Notes under the pieces: generated by a model
Database searches by the model: none
Seen by the model: the letters and a program-made list of their open reading frames with translations, nothing else
What the model was told of the DNA's origin: nothing
Source of the DNA: Sporosarcina sp. ZBG7A
GTDB lineage: Bacteria; Bacillota; Bacilli; Bacillales_A; Planococcaceae
DNA: 46,571 nucleotides
Reading direction: 5' to 3'
Assembly (NCBI RefSeq): GCF_000813425.1
Contig: NZ_JWIB01000051.1
Location: forward strand, 1-46,571
In this document: piece by piece, positions 33,470 to 41,766 of the stretch
Layout of the letters: each line of letters begins with the position of its first letter
How positions within the stretch are numbered: position 1 is the stretch's first letter
Made by a program: the position numbers and the translations under genes

Positions 33470-33835
33470 ATGCCTTGGACAAAAGACGATTATCCAGATA
33501 CTTTTAAAAATGTAGGGGCGGATGTACGCAACAAAGCCATTGAAATTGGGAATGCCTTACTCCGGGAAGGATACGAAGAAGGCCGAGCAATCTCAATCGG
33601 ACTTTCTCAGGCTAGAGAAACAGTTGAAGGAAAGGCTGAAGACCGCCCTCACTTCGAGGTACGTACACGTGAAGATGAATGGGTGTTGAAGAAAAAGAGC
33701 GCTTCGTCTGTTATTTATAAGGAGGATACGAAAAGCGCATTGCTCGACAAAGCAAAGCCCTATGTAAACGAACATGACGGTGTGTTAACGGTATACCGTG
33801 AAGATGGAACAAAAGAACAGACGCTATATGAATGA
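33470..33835 (+). CDS. DUF2188 protein (YdaT-like)
   Basis: 121-residue cytoplasmic protein. The N-terminal ~50 residues (MPWTKDDYPDTFKNVGADVRNKAIEIGNALLREGYEEGRAISI) match the N-terminus of B. subtilis YdaT. The C-terminal part (EWVLKKKSASSVIYKEDTKSALLDKAKPYV...GVLTVYREDG) is a DUF2188 repeat domain. YdaT is a stress-induced protein of unknown function. ATG 33470 follows AGGAGGAGG by eight bases; ten residues of upstream extension cover the ribosome-binding site. Confidence 0.88.
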   Translation: MPWTKDDYPDTFKNVGADVRNKAIEIGNALLREGYEEGRAISIGLSQARETVEGKAEDRPHFEVRTREDEWVLKKKSASSVIYKEDTKSALLDKAKPYVNEHDGVLTVYREDGTKEQTLYE

Positions 33836-33838
33836 TAG

Positions 33839-33867
33839 AGACGCATGCCCTATTTGGACATGCGTCT
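33839..33867. terminator. Bidirectional terminator (DUF2188 gene / acyl-CoA synthetase)
   Basis: Stem AGACGCATG.CC / GG.CATGCGTCT followed by TTTT, between convergent genes. Confidence 0.88.
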
Positions 33868-33869
33868 TT

Positions 33870-35507
33870 TTAAGAGTGTATCGCTTTTTCTTGGGACATT
33901 TCACGTAACTTAAACTTTTGGATCTTTCCTGAAGCCGTAATTGGATAGGCATCCGTAAATTCAATATAACGAGGGATTTTGTGATGCGATATGGCTCCCT
34001 TGCAGAATGACCGAATTTCTTCCTTATCCAGCTCCATACCGTCTTTCGGGATGACCCATGCCATCAGTTCTTCCCCGTATTTCTCGTCTGGTACTCCCAC
34101 GACTTGGACATCAGAAACTCCAGGGTATGTGTACAAAAACTCTTCCACTTCACGGGGATATATATTCTCTCCCCCTCGAATGACCATGTCTTTCATGCGA
34201 CCTGTGATATCCAGATAGCCATCTTCATCCAATCTAGCAATATCCCCCGTATGCAACCAACCTTCTTCGTCAATCGCTTCGCGAGTTGCTTCAGAGTTAT
34301 TATAATAGCCTTTCATCACATGATATCCTCGGGTACAAAGCTCTCCTGACTCCCCTGTTGGAAGTTCTTCACCGGTAGCTGGATCGATGATTTTCACTTC
34401 TACATGAGGATGTGGTTTGCCGACTGTAGACACCCGCTTTTCAATCGGATCATCCGTCTTCGTTTGAGAGATGACAGGTGAAGCCTCTGTTAATCCATAA
34501 CAGATTGTAATTTCAGCCGCCCCCATCACTTCGATAACTTGCTTCATCACTTCAATCGGACATGTAGATCCCGCCATAATACCCGTTCGCAAATTGGAAG
34601 TATCGAAGGTTTTAAAATCAGGATGATTCAATTCAGCTATAAACATCGTAGGGACTCCGTGCAATGCCGTGCATTTTTCGTCTTGAACTGCGCGTAGAAC
34701 TCGGGCAGCTTCAAACTGTTCAACAATGACCATCGTCGCTCCATGAGACACTGCTGCAAGAGTTCCGAGTACACAACCGAAACAATGGAAAAATGGAACT
34801 GGAATACACAATCTGTCCGCGTTCGACAACTTCATAGTTTCTCCAATCATATTGCCATTATTCACGACATTATTATGAGTGAGCATGACACCTTTAGGAA
34901 ACCCTGTCGTCCCAGATGTGTACTGGATGTTAATGACATCATCCGGATCGAGAGATTTTTTGCGAATCTCCAGTTCTTCATCCAATACCATTTCTGCGTG
35001 TTTCAAAAACTCATACCAATTGTAAATTCCTACTTCATTATTCTCTGTCATCAAAATCACACGTTTCAAATTCGGCAACGTAGGACAATCGATATGCCCT
35101 CCATCGCTTTCCTCTTGGGACGGACAAATGGAACGCAAAATCTCTAGATAACTAGTATCTTTGAATCCCTCGTCCAAAATGAGAGTAGTGGCTTCGGATT
35201 GCTGCAGTAAATACTGTAACTCGGTTGCTTGATAATTCGTGTTGACCGTTACGAGAATTGCGCCCATTTTACCGGTCGCAAATTGACTCAGTAGCCATTG
35301 TGGTTTGTTATCCGACCAAATCGCTACGTGTTCCCCTTTTTGAATTCCAATCCCCATAAATGCTTTTGCAAGTTGATCCGTTTCTTTGTCGAATTCAGTG
35401 TACGTTTTTCTCAATTTTCGATCCGGATACACATATGCTTCGTTTTCAGGGTACCGAACTGCCTGCTCACTTAAAATTTCTCCGACCGTTTTATTCATCA
35501 GCTCCAT
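33870..35507 (-). CDS. AMP-forming acyl-CoA synthetase (YngI-like)
   Basis: 545-residue cytoplasmic adenylate-forming enzyme that activates a carboxylic (probably fatty) acid to its CoA thioester. ATP-binding P-loop is YTSGTTGFPKGVMLTH. Other core motifs: CYGLTEASP, WLHTGDIARLDEDGYLDITGRMKDMVIRGGENIYPREVEEFL, and the catalytic Lys in ITASGKIQKFKLRE. Sequence follows B. subtilis YngI (about 549 residues), placed in a leucine/branched-chain degradation cluster there; here no such cluster surrounds it, so the substrate is open. ATG 35507 follows AGGAGG by eight bases. Confidence 0.9.
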   Translation of the reverse strand: MELMNKTVGEILSEQAVRYPENEAYVYPDRKLRKTYTEFDKETDQLAKAFMGIGIQKGEHVAIWSDNKPQWLLSQFATGKMGAILVTVNTNYQATELQYLLQQSEATTLILDEGFKDTSYLEILRSICPSQEESDGGHIDCPTLPNLKRVILMTENNEVGIYNWYEFLKHAEMVLDEELEIRKKSLDPDDVINIQYTSGTTGFPKGVMLTHNNVVNNGNMIGETMKLSNADRLCIPVPFFHCFGCVLGTLAAVSHGATMVIVEQFEAARVLRAVQDEKCTALHGVPTMFIAELNHPDFKTFDTSNLRTGIMAGSTCPIEVMKQVIEVMGAAEITICYGLTEASPVISQTKTDDPIEKRVSTVGKPHPHVEVKIIDPATGEELPTGESGELCTRGYHVMKGYYNNSEATREAIDEEGWLHTGDIARLDEDGYLDITGRMKDMVIRGGENIYPREVEEFLYTYPGVSDVQVVGVPDEKYGEELMAWVIPKDGMELDKEEIRSFCKGAISHHKIPRYIEFTDAYPITASGKIQKFKLREMSQEKAIHS

Positions 35508-35610
35508 TTCTCCATCCTCCTATCTAATTCTAAGTTCCTTCTATAATATCATAGTTTTCTGATTGTGATGAATAATTATTAAATTTAACACAACAATTAT
35601 TCGACAAAAA

Positions 35611-35642
35611 AACAAGCAGAGTGTAAATTACCCTCGCTTGTT
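35611..35642 (-). terminator. Terminator after the YerD-like gene
   Basis: Imperfect hairpin with AACAAGC / GCTTGTT base and minus-strand T-run. Confidence 0.8.
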
Positions 35643-35657
35643 GAGTATTGTAGTTTT

Positions 35658-37217
35658 TTACTCGATTGGTGTCACTCTACCACGTTCATCCTTGTAGAAT
35701 ACATGCTGTCTCTCTAATTTTGTCGGTGAATCTAGTCCTGCTGCCGCAGCAATTCTGAACAACCCCTCACGCATTGTCAAAATATAATTGGTGACCCGAT
35801 ACTTTTTCTCTTCGACTACGAGACCACGCTGTAAATGCGGATTTGTCGTAGCAACACCTGCCGGGCATTCATTGGTATGACAGCGTTGTGCCATAATACA
35901 ACCAACCGAAATCATAAACCCACGAGCAATTTGGACAAGATCCGCACCCATTGCAAGTGCAATTGCCGCTTTGTCTGGAGTTGTCATCTTTCCGGAAGCA
36001 ATGATTTTCACTCGATCCCGCACTTCAAATTTCCTTAATGCGTCATCCAGTATGATCAATGCAGATTTAATCGGAAGGCCCACTGAATCTGCTAAGTCTT
36101 GATACGTCGCACCTGAACCACCTTCCGAGCCATCTAAAGAAATGAAGTCTGGCCCCATTCCAGTTTCTTTCATGAATGAAGCTAATTCTTCTGCATCTGA
36201 TATTCCACCAATTACAATTTTAATGCCAACAGGTTTCCCAGAATGATTCCGAATTTTTTCGATGAATGAAAACATGGAAGGGAAATCATCGAACTGATGG
36301 AAACGGTTCGGACTGTTAATCGTTTTAAACGGTGTGACATTCCGAATCAAGGCGATTTCTTCCGTCACTTTTGAACCTTCCACGTGTCCACCACGCATTT
36401 TTGCTCCTTGCGCCAGTTTCAGTTCGAACGCCCGGACTTTTGGATTTTCCGCCTTTTCAGTGAGTAGGCCCCAATCGAATTCACCTTCGCTTGTGCGGAA
36501 TCCAAACAATCCGGAACCGATTTGCGCGATAATATCTGCATCTCCTGCTAGATGGTGTGGGGATAGACCTCCTTCCCCTGTATTCATCCACGCCCCCGTT
36601 GCCATCCCGATTCCTTTAGAAAGTGCCGTGATCGCATTTTCACCAAGTGCTCCATAACTCATGGCCGATTGTCCAAGCAAGCTATGGACGCGGAAAGGAT
36701 GCTTACAGTTCGGGCCGATTACAACTGCATCCTCGTCAGGGAGTAACCATGGGTCTGCCGTCACTTCTTCCCGGTGCTCTCTGCGGGAGAATAACCCTTC
36801 ACCATCGACTATATATCTCATTGAATCTACTTTGCGATCGTTATCTACACGCATTTCTTCGTTCTGTTTCGTAAACATCGCATTCCTCAAATAATAACCA
36901 GACGCATCAAAGTCACGTTTTGAGCCAAATCCGATTACACTCTTTAAGTATTTTCCCGGTAGAACCATATGCAAATAATCTTCTCGGCTGAACGGCTTAC
37001 CTTCGTTATCATTGTCAAATAAATATTGCCTGAATTCCGGACCGACTTTTTCAATCATATATCGAATTCTGCCAAGTATAGGATAATTCCGTAAAATAGC
37101 ATGCTGCTTCTGCTTCCTATCAAATATATATACATAAGAAATTGCCAAAATAGGAATGACGATAAATGCAGATACTATCAGCATAGTGGTCAGAGAAAGT
37201 CCTTCAAAAATGTTCAT
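35658..37217 (-). CDS. Membrane-anchored glutamate synthase-related FMN/3Fe-4S protein (YerD-like)
   Basis: 519 residues. One N-terminal transmembrane helix (about 11-32, TMLIVSAFIVIPILAISYVYIF) anchors a cytoplasmic domain homologous to the FMN barrel of the GltB large subunit. Features: SAMSYGALGENAITALSKG, NTGEGGLSPHH, KIVIGGISDAEEL, DGSEGGSGATY, and the 3Fe-4S motif C-x5-C-x4-C in CIMAQRCHTNECPAG. It lacks the amidotransferase and central domains of true glutamate synthase, so glutamate synthesis should not be assumed. B. subtilis YerD is similar and of unknown function. ATG 37217 follows AAGGAG by eight bases. Confidence 0.88.
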   Translation of the reverse strand: MNIFEGLSLTTMLIVSAFIVIPILAISYVYIFDRKQKQHAILRNYPILGRIRYMIEKVGPEFRQYLFDNDNEGKPFSREDYLHMVLPGKYLKSVIGFGSKRDFDASGYYLRNAMFTKQNEEMRVDNDRKVDSMRYIVDGEGLFSRREHREEVTADPWLLPDEDAVVIGPNCKHPFRVHSLLGQSAMSYGALGENAITALSKGIGMATGAWMNTGEGGLSPHHLAGDADIIAQIGSGLFGFRTSEGEFDWGLLTEKAENPKVRAFELKLAQGAKMRGGHVEGSKVTEEIALIRNVTPFKTINSPNRFHQFDDFPSMFSFIEKIRNHSGKPVGIKIVIGGISDAEELASFMKETGMGPDFISLDGSEGGSGATYQDLADSVGLPIKSALIILDDALRKFEVRDRVKIIASGKMTTPDKAAIALAMGADLVQIARGFMISVGCIMAQRCHTNECPAGVATTNPHLQRGLVVEEKKYRVTNYILTMREGLFRIAAAAGLDSPTKLERQHVFYKDERGRVTPIE

Positions 37218-37290
37218 AAGCTCCACTCCTTTTCTATAATCTCAAACTGGTGTACCATTAATCACAATCACTAGTTGGAGGCGATTCACA

Positions 37291-38022
37291 ATGGTTATTG
37301 ACTTACTGAAATCTCATACATCTGTTCGTTCCTATACGGATGAGCATTTATCCACAGAAACAGTCCGAGAACTTGTTACAGCTGGTCAACACGCCGCTAG
37401 TTCTCATTTTGTCCAAGCCTATTCCGTTATCCACGTAACTGATGCGTCAGTTCGTGAAAAACTAGGTGAGTATTCCAAAAACCCTCATCAATTCAATGGC
37501 GCTGGTGCTGCTTTGGTCTTTTGTGCGGATTTCCATCGCTTACAAACTGCTGCTGCATTGCATGACCGTTCAATCGACTACTCTCACGCGGAAGCCCTGC
37601 TCGTCGGAACGATTGATGTAGCACTCTTTGCTCAAAATGTTGCAATCGCTGCCGAGTCCAAAGGATACGGCATTTGCTATATCGGGGGTGTCCGGAATAG
37701 CCCTGCTGAGATCAGCGAACTACTCAAACTTCCTGAGGGTGTGGTTCCGATGTTTGGCATGACAATTGGTGTTCCTGCAAAGTCTAATGAGGTGAAGCCT
37801 CGTTTACCAGTGGATGCGGTGCTGCACGAAAATATGTATGATGCTAGCAACTATGAGGAAATACTCCGTGATTACGACGCCACTATGGAAACTTATTATG
37901 AAACACGAAGCTCCAATCGTAAGCACGCAGGCTGGACTGAACAGATGGCTGATTTCTTGCAATCTCCTCAACGTCCCTACATGAAAGAATTTCTGAGAGA
38001 TCGAGGATTTAACTTTGACTAA
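37291..38022 (+). CDS. NADPH-dependent flavin/nitro-reductase (NfrA-like)
   Basis: 243-residue FMN enzyme of the nitroreductase superfamily, dimeric in relatives. N-terminal SHTSVRSYTDEHL is the FMN phosphate-binding motif. Other family signatures: AASSHFVQAYSVI, SKGYGICYIGGVRNSP, and PMFGMTIGVPA. The C-terminal WTEQMADFL...RPYMKEFLRDRGF is typical of NfrA. B. subtilis NfrA is a stress-induced NADPH oxidase/FMN reductase. ATG follows TTGGAGGCGATTCACA. Followed after 45 nt by the methyltransferase gene, likely cotranscribed. Confidence 0.9.
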   Translation: MVIDLLKSHTSVRSYTDEHLSTETVRELVTAGQHAASSHFVQAYSVIHVTDASVREKLGEYSKNPHQFNGAGAALVFCADFHRLQTAAALHDRSIDYSHAEALLVGTIDVALFAQNVAIAAESKGYGICYIGGVRNSPAEISELLKLPEGVVPMFGMTIGVPAKSNEVKPRLPVDAVLHENMYDASNYEEILRDYDATMETYYETRSSNRKHAGWTEQMADFLQSPQRPYMKEFLRDRGFNFD

Positions 38023-38067
38023 TAGTCTGCTTTCTTCCCTACCTCTCTTGTAAAGGAGTCAAACCTA

Positions 38068-39237
38068 ATGGAGTTTGAAAAATTGATCACCGACTTAGCG
38101 AAACGTCTTACTGATGGCACTTTTGTCCGCGCAACGTTCAGTCAACCCCGTACAAAATCAGAAGGCTTATTGCGTATTAAAGCGAAGCCGATTGAATTGA
38201 AAGGTGAGTTGCACATTCAGTTTGAAGAACAGTTTGAACGCGTGCTAAATCACCATAATATTTCAGTCGACGGCATCGAGCTATTTCTGACCAATGTATT
38301 AATGCGTTTCAAACAAGTACAGGCTGAATTCACAGGTGAAACGATTCAAATCCAGCTGACTAAGAAGTTTAAAGTGTCTTGGAAATCGAGTGTGACAGAA
38401 ACGTCCAGGACCGCTGATTTGTCTCACAATCGTAAAAAAAATTATTTGCTTGAAGAGGGTACCCCTTATCCATTTTTGATCCGCCTTGGTGTACAGTCTG
38501 AAGATGGACGGGTTAAGAAACAAAAGCACGATAAGTTCAGACAGATTAACCGGTTCATTGAATACATCGATGACGCCTTGACGCATCTTCCGAAAGATCG
38601 GACTGTTCGAATTCTAGACTTTGGTTCTGGTAAATCGTACTTGACGTTCGCATTGTATCATTATCTTCATATTGAAAAGGGACTCGACATCCACGTGACC
38701 GGCCTCGATTTGAAGAAGGAAGTCATTGAAGAATGCTCGGAGATTGCGCGCGACCTTGATTACGACCGCTTGGAGTTTTTAGTTGGAGACATTAATGACT
38801 ATGAGGATGAAACCTCTGTTGACATGGTAGTCACGTTGCATGCATGTGACACTGCGACGGATATGGCACTCGCACGGGCGGTCCGTTGGGGAGCGAGTGT
38901 GATTTTGAGTGTACCGTGCTGTCAACATGAATTGTTTAGTCAAATCCAGTCACCTTCTCTAGATGTGATGTTGCAGCATGGTCTCGTGAAAGAACGGTTT
39001 TCCGCACTGGCAACGGATTCGATGCGCGCGGAGTTGTTGACGCTGGCTGGGTACGAAACACAGTTGCTGGAATTCATCGATATGGCGCATACACCGAAAA
39101 ATATTTTGATTCGTGCGTACCATACAGGGAAACAGCCCTCTTTGGAGTCCGTTGAGCGATATAGGGCTTTCAGGGATTTGTTGAATGCTAAGCCGTTTTT
39201 GGAGAATGAATTGAAGTTGGAAGTATTGAGTAAATAA
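38068..39237 (+). CDS. SAM-dependent methyltransferase (Methyltransf_32 type)
   Basis: 389-residue cytoplasmic protein. The N-terminal ~140 residues are an uncharacterised domain ending KNYLLEEG. The class I methyltransferase domain follows: motif I ILDFGSGKSYLTFALYHYL, acidic GLDLKKEV, VTLHACDTATDMAL, and SVPCCQHEL. The VPCCQHE motif and domain order resemble PF13679 proteins (GSTCD/METTL25 relatives, some acting on RNA). The substrate is unknown. ATG 38068 follows AAAGGAGTCAAACCT. A terminator comes right after. Confidence 0.82.
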   Translation: MEFEKLITDLAKRLTDGTFVRATFSQPRTKSEGLLRIKAKPIELKGELHIQFEEQFERVLNHHNISVDGIELFLTNVLMRFKQVQAEFTGETIQIQLTKKFKVSWKSSVTETSRTADLSHNRKKNYLLEEGTPYPFLIRLGVQSEDGRVKKQKHDKFRQINRFIEYIDDALTHLPKDRTVRILDFGSGKSYLTFALYHYLHIEKGLDIHVTGLDLKKEVIEECSEIARDLDYDRLEFLVGDINDYEDETSVDMVVTLHACDTATDMALARAVRWGASVILSVPCCQHELFSQIQSPSLDVMLQHGLVKERFSALATDSMRAELLTLAGYETQLLEFIDMAHTPKNILIRAYHTGKQPSLESVERYRAFRDLLNAKPFLENELKLEVLSK

Positions 39238-39241
39238 GTGG

Positions 39242-39267
39242 AGAGCACCTGCGATTGCGGGTGCTCT
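39242..39267 (+). terminator. Terminator after the methyltransferase gene
   Basis: Stem AGAGCACC.GC / GC.GGTGCTCT followed by seven T. Confidence 0.9.
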
Positions 39268-39293
39268 TTTTTTGTGGTGATGGTGTTGGTGGT

Positions 39294-39457
39294 GCTTGAG
39301 TGATTTTGCTGCTTGCTTGAGCGGATCTGACTCTCTCTTGATCACTTTTCCATTTGCTTGAGCAGATCCGCTACTCGCTTGATCACTTTTCCACTTGCTT
39401 GAGCGGATCCGACTCTCGCTTGATCACTTTCCCACTCGCTTGATCACTTTCATTTCA
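39294..39457. repeat. Alternating 20/21-nt phased intergenic repeat array 3
   Basis: Eight units begin GCTTGA (one TCTTGA) at 39294, 39315, 39336, 39356, 39377, 39397, 39418 and 39438. Two unit types mostly alternate: type A (21 nt, GCTTGAGCGGATCCGACTCTC) and type B (20 nt, GCTTGATCACTTTTCCACTT). The first unit is degenerate and the last two are both B. Type B on the minus strand shares GTGGGAAAGTGATCA with array 1, 39 kb away. Both types centre on GATC dyads (GGATCC, TGATCA). It lies in a convergent gap, between two terminators. No coding potential supported. Confidence 0.85.
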
Positions 39458-39483
39458 TTCAACCTGAAAATCAAACTCACGTA

Positions 39484-39520
39484 AAAACGCCCGCGCTCTC
39501 AAATAAGAGGCGGACGTTTT
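39484..39520 (-). terminator. Terminator after tcyP
   Basis: Minus-strand hairpin AAAACGTCCGC / GCGGGCGTTTT with a T-run, just after the stop codon. Confidence 0.85.
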
Positions 39521-39521
39521 T

Positions 39522-40916
39522 TTACAATTCGGACACGGAAGTTTCTCGCGCCATCACTTCATCATACTGCGCATGATCGAGTTCTCCCGTCACACGCGCC
39601 GTTGTGACACCAGCTGTCATGGATCCACTGACATTTAACGCTGTGCGGCCCATATCTATAAGTGGCTCGACAGAAATTAGAATCCCTGCAAGTGCAATCG
39701 GTAGATTCAACGCAGACAATACGAGAATTGCAGCGAACGTTGCGCCTCCCCCAACACCCGCGACACCGAATGAACTAATCGCGACAATCGCAATGAGTGT
39801 CAAAATGAATTGAGCGTCAATCGGTTGACCGACCGTCGGCGCAATCATAACGGCGAGCATGGCTGGATAAATACCCGCACATCCGTTTTGACCGATTGAT
39901 AACCCAAATGATCCTGCGAAGTTCGCTATTCCATCAGGTACTCCAAGTCGCGTCGTTTGTGTGTTTAGTGTCAATGGTAATGTACCCGCACTGGATCGTG
40001 ATGAGAAGGCGAACAGTAACGTATCTCCCGCTTTCTTCACGTACGTAATCGGGTTTAATCCTGTTGCGGCAAGAATCACTAAGTGCACTAAGAACATGAC
40101 AATCAATGCGACATAAGAAGCGGCTACAAACTTACCTAGATTCACTATCGCGCCGTAATCAGACAACGCAACAGTCCGTGCCATGATTGCTAGAATTCCA
40201 TAAGGCGTGAGTCGTAATACAATTTTTACGACTGCCATTACCAATGAATATACTGCATCGATTCCTTTTTGTACTACAGCCGCTTGTTCAGGCTCCTTTC
40301 TCCGGATTGTCAAAAATGCGAATCCTAAAAATGCCGCAAAGATGACAACACCTATCGTAGATGTCGGACGAGCACCCGTGAAATCGAGAAATGGATTAGC
40401 TGGCAATAAATCTATTAACTGTTCCGGCAGCACTTTATCTGAAACGCCTGCCGCAGTTTCTTCTAATGATACTCCACGAGAAATCTCAGCATCACCTTGT
40501 ACGATTTGCTCAGCGTCTAGCCCAAACAAGAGTGAAGATCCGATTCCAATCAGTGCAGCAATCGCTGTCGTTCCAATTAGAATTCCTAAAATCAAGGCCG
40601 CCTGTTTCCCGAAGTTCTTCCCCGCCGCCACTTTCGTAAAGGCAGTCAAAATCGAAATGAACACGAGTGGCACGACAATCATTTGTAAGAGTTTAATATA
40701 GCCTGTGCCCATAATATTGAACCAGGGAACCGATTGCTGAAGTGCGGTCGATTCAACCCCATAACTGACATGCAAGATAACTCCATATAAAATTCCAAGA
40801 CCCAATCCAGTAAACACACGTTTTGAAAACGAAACGTGTTTGCGGTTCATCCAAAACAAAATACCCGCTAGTAAAAGCAATCCCGCCACATTCAATAAGA
40901 CAAATCCTGTCTCCAT
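39522..40916 (-). CDS. tcyP: L-cystine:cation symporter (TcyP)
   Basis: 464-residue DAACS-family transporter, one residue longer than B. subtilis TcyP. Family motifs: GYIKLLQMIVVPLVFISI, the serine-rich reentrant-loop SSRSSAGTLPLTLN, GLSIGQNGCAGIYPAMLAV, and VGGGATFAAILVLSALNLP. Other dicarboxylate symporters share the fold, but the sequence follows TcyP over its whole length. The initiating METGFVLLNVAGLLLL follows AAAGGGGGACGTCGGG. Promoter has a consensus -35 and a CymR-like half-site, which supports a sulfur-amino-acid role. Confidence 0.9.
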   Translation of the reverse strand: METGFVLLNVAGLLLLAGILFWMNRKHVSFSKRVFTGLGLGILYGVILHVSYGVESTALQQSVPWFNIMGTGYIKLLQMIVVPLVFISILTAFTKVAAGKNFGKQAALILGILIGTTAIAALIGIGSSLLFGLDAEQIVQGDAEISRGVSLEETAAGVSDKVLPEQLIDLLPANPFLDFTGARPTSTIGVVIFAAFLGFAFLTIRRKEPEQAAVVQKGIDAVYSLVMAVVKIVLRLTPYGILAIMARTVALSDYGAIVNLGKFVAASYVALIVMFLVHLVILAATGLNPITYVKKAGDTLLFAFSSRSSAGTLPLTLNTQTTRLGVPDGIANFAGSFGLSIGQNGCAGIYPAMLAVMIAPTVGQPIDAQFILTLIAIVAISSFGVAGVGGGATFAAILVLSALNLPIALAGILISVEPLIDMGRTALNVSGSMTAGVTTARVTGELDHAQYDEVMARETSVSEL

Positions 40917-40963
40917 CCCGACGTCCCCCTTTGTAAATGATATATGATTTTCTAATACACTTT

Positions 40964-40992
40964 ATCTTATGTATTCAATTCCGATATGTCAA
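40964..40992 (-). promoter_or_regulatory. tcyP promoter with candidate CymR site
   Basis: Minus-strand TTGACA (40992-40987), 17-nt spacer, TAAGAT (40969-40964). The spacer begins with ATATCGGAATT (40987-40977), matching the 3' half (ANATNGGAATT) of the CymR consensus known for B. subtilis tcyP; the 5' half is not recognisable. Confidence 0.6.
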
Positions 40993-41089
40993 CTAGGGAT
41001 TGAGGCATTTTTCTTGTTTCTATAAATTTTTTTTACTGGACGTACCTAATAAAGGCCATATATAGCTGATTTGCAGTCTCCTATACAGG

Positions 41090-41118
41090 TTTCCAAGTGC
41101 ACTCAACTTTGCTACAAT
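41090..41118 (+). promoter_or_regulatory. Promoter of the RimL-like acetyltransferase gene
   Basis: TTTCCA (41090-41095), 17-nt spacer, TG-extended TACAAT (41113-41118), 35 nt before the start codon. Confidence 0.5.
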
Positions 41119-41152
41119 AAACAAAATCTAACATCTCAAATGGAGGGCTCAC

Positions 41153-41692
41153 ATGTTTACTCTTCCTGTTTCAGAAAAAGTGTCACTGAAGTTACTCGAA
41201 CAAGAGAATGCAGCAGAACTATTCTTTCTGGTAAATGAATCACGGGAGCATTTGCGCGAGTGGCTTCCATGGGTTGACGGAGCACTTTCTCCTGAAAGCT
41301 ATCGTCCTGTCATCGAAATGTGGTTGAAACAGTTTGCGGAACACAATGGCTTTCAGGTAGGTATCCTGTACGAAGGTAAGATTGCGGGAATGATTGGATT
41401 TCACAAGATTGACTGGATGAATAGAAGTACGAGTTTAGGCTATTGGATTGGGGATCGTTTTCAAGGACATGGAATTATGACGGATTCAGTTCGTACACTA
41501 GTTGACTGCGCGTTTTCTACATACAAACTAAATCGCATAGAGATTCGTTGTGGAGTTGAAAATGTAAAAAGCCGTGCAATTCCAGAGCGGCTCGGTTTTC
41601 ATCTTGATGGTATTCAACGCGATGGTGAGTTTTTGTATGATCATTTTCATGATCTGGCTATGTATAGTATGCTTGCGCGTGATTGGAACTAA
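41153..41692 (+). CDS. GNAT acetyltransferase, RimL/YdaF-like
   Basis: 179-residue cytoplasmic acetyltransferase. The N-terminal VSLKLLEQENAAELFFLVNESREHLREWLPWVD is the RimL-type start. The acetyl-CoA binding loop region is LGYWIGDRFQGHGIMTDSVRTLV, and RIEIRCGVENVKSRAIPERLGF is the typical C-terminal motif. Its nearest known relative is B. subtilis YdaF (ribosomal-protein N-acetyltransferase-like); the actual substrate is not known. ATG follows TGGAGGGCTCAC. A clear promoter precedes it. Confidence 0.88.
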   Translation: MFTLPVSEKVSLKLLEQENAAELFFLVNESREHLREWLPWVDGALSPESYRPVIEMWLKQFAEHNGFQVGILYEGKIAGMIGFHKIDWMNRSTSLGYWIGDRFQGHGIMTDSVRTLVDCAFSTYKLNRIEIRCGVENVKSRAIPERLGFHLDGIQRDGEFLYDHFHDLAMYSMLARDWN

Positions 41693-41701
41693 CAAAGAAT
41701 G

Positions 41702-41731
41702 GCTGTCGCTCTCTGTAAGAGAGGTGGCAGC
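41702..41731 (+). terminator. Terminator after the acetyltransferase gene
   Basis: Imperfect hairpin GCTG.C..CTCTCT / AGAGAG..G.CAGC followed by TTTTT. Confidence 0.65.
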
Positions 41732-41766
41732 TGTTTTTAGTTTCATTGTTTGATTGTTAACTATGT

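Noticed and set aside
33657..33668. Third GTACGTAC site as part of the murB operator system
   Set aside because: It is inside the coding sequence of the DUF2188 gene (codons for Glu-Val-Arg-Thr-Arg), has no promoter nearby and is a single copy, so it is probably chance.
39294..39457. CRISPR array
   Set aside because: Units abut without unique spacers, only two alternating unit types exist, and no cas genes are nearby.
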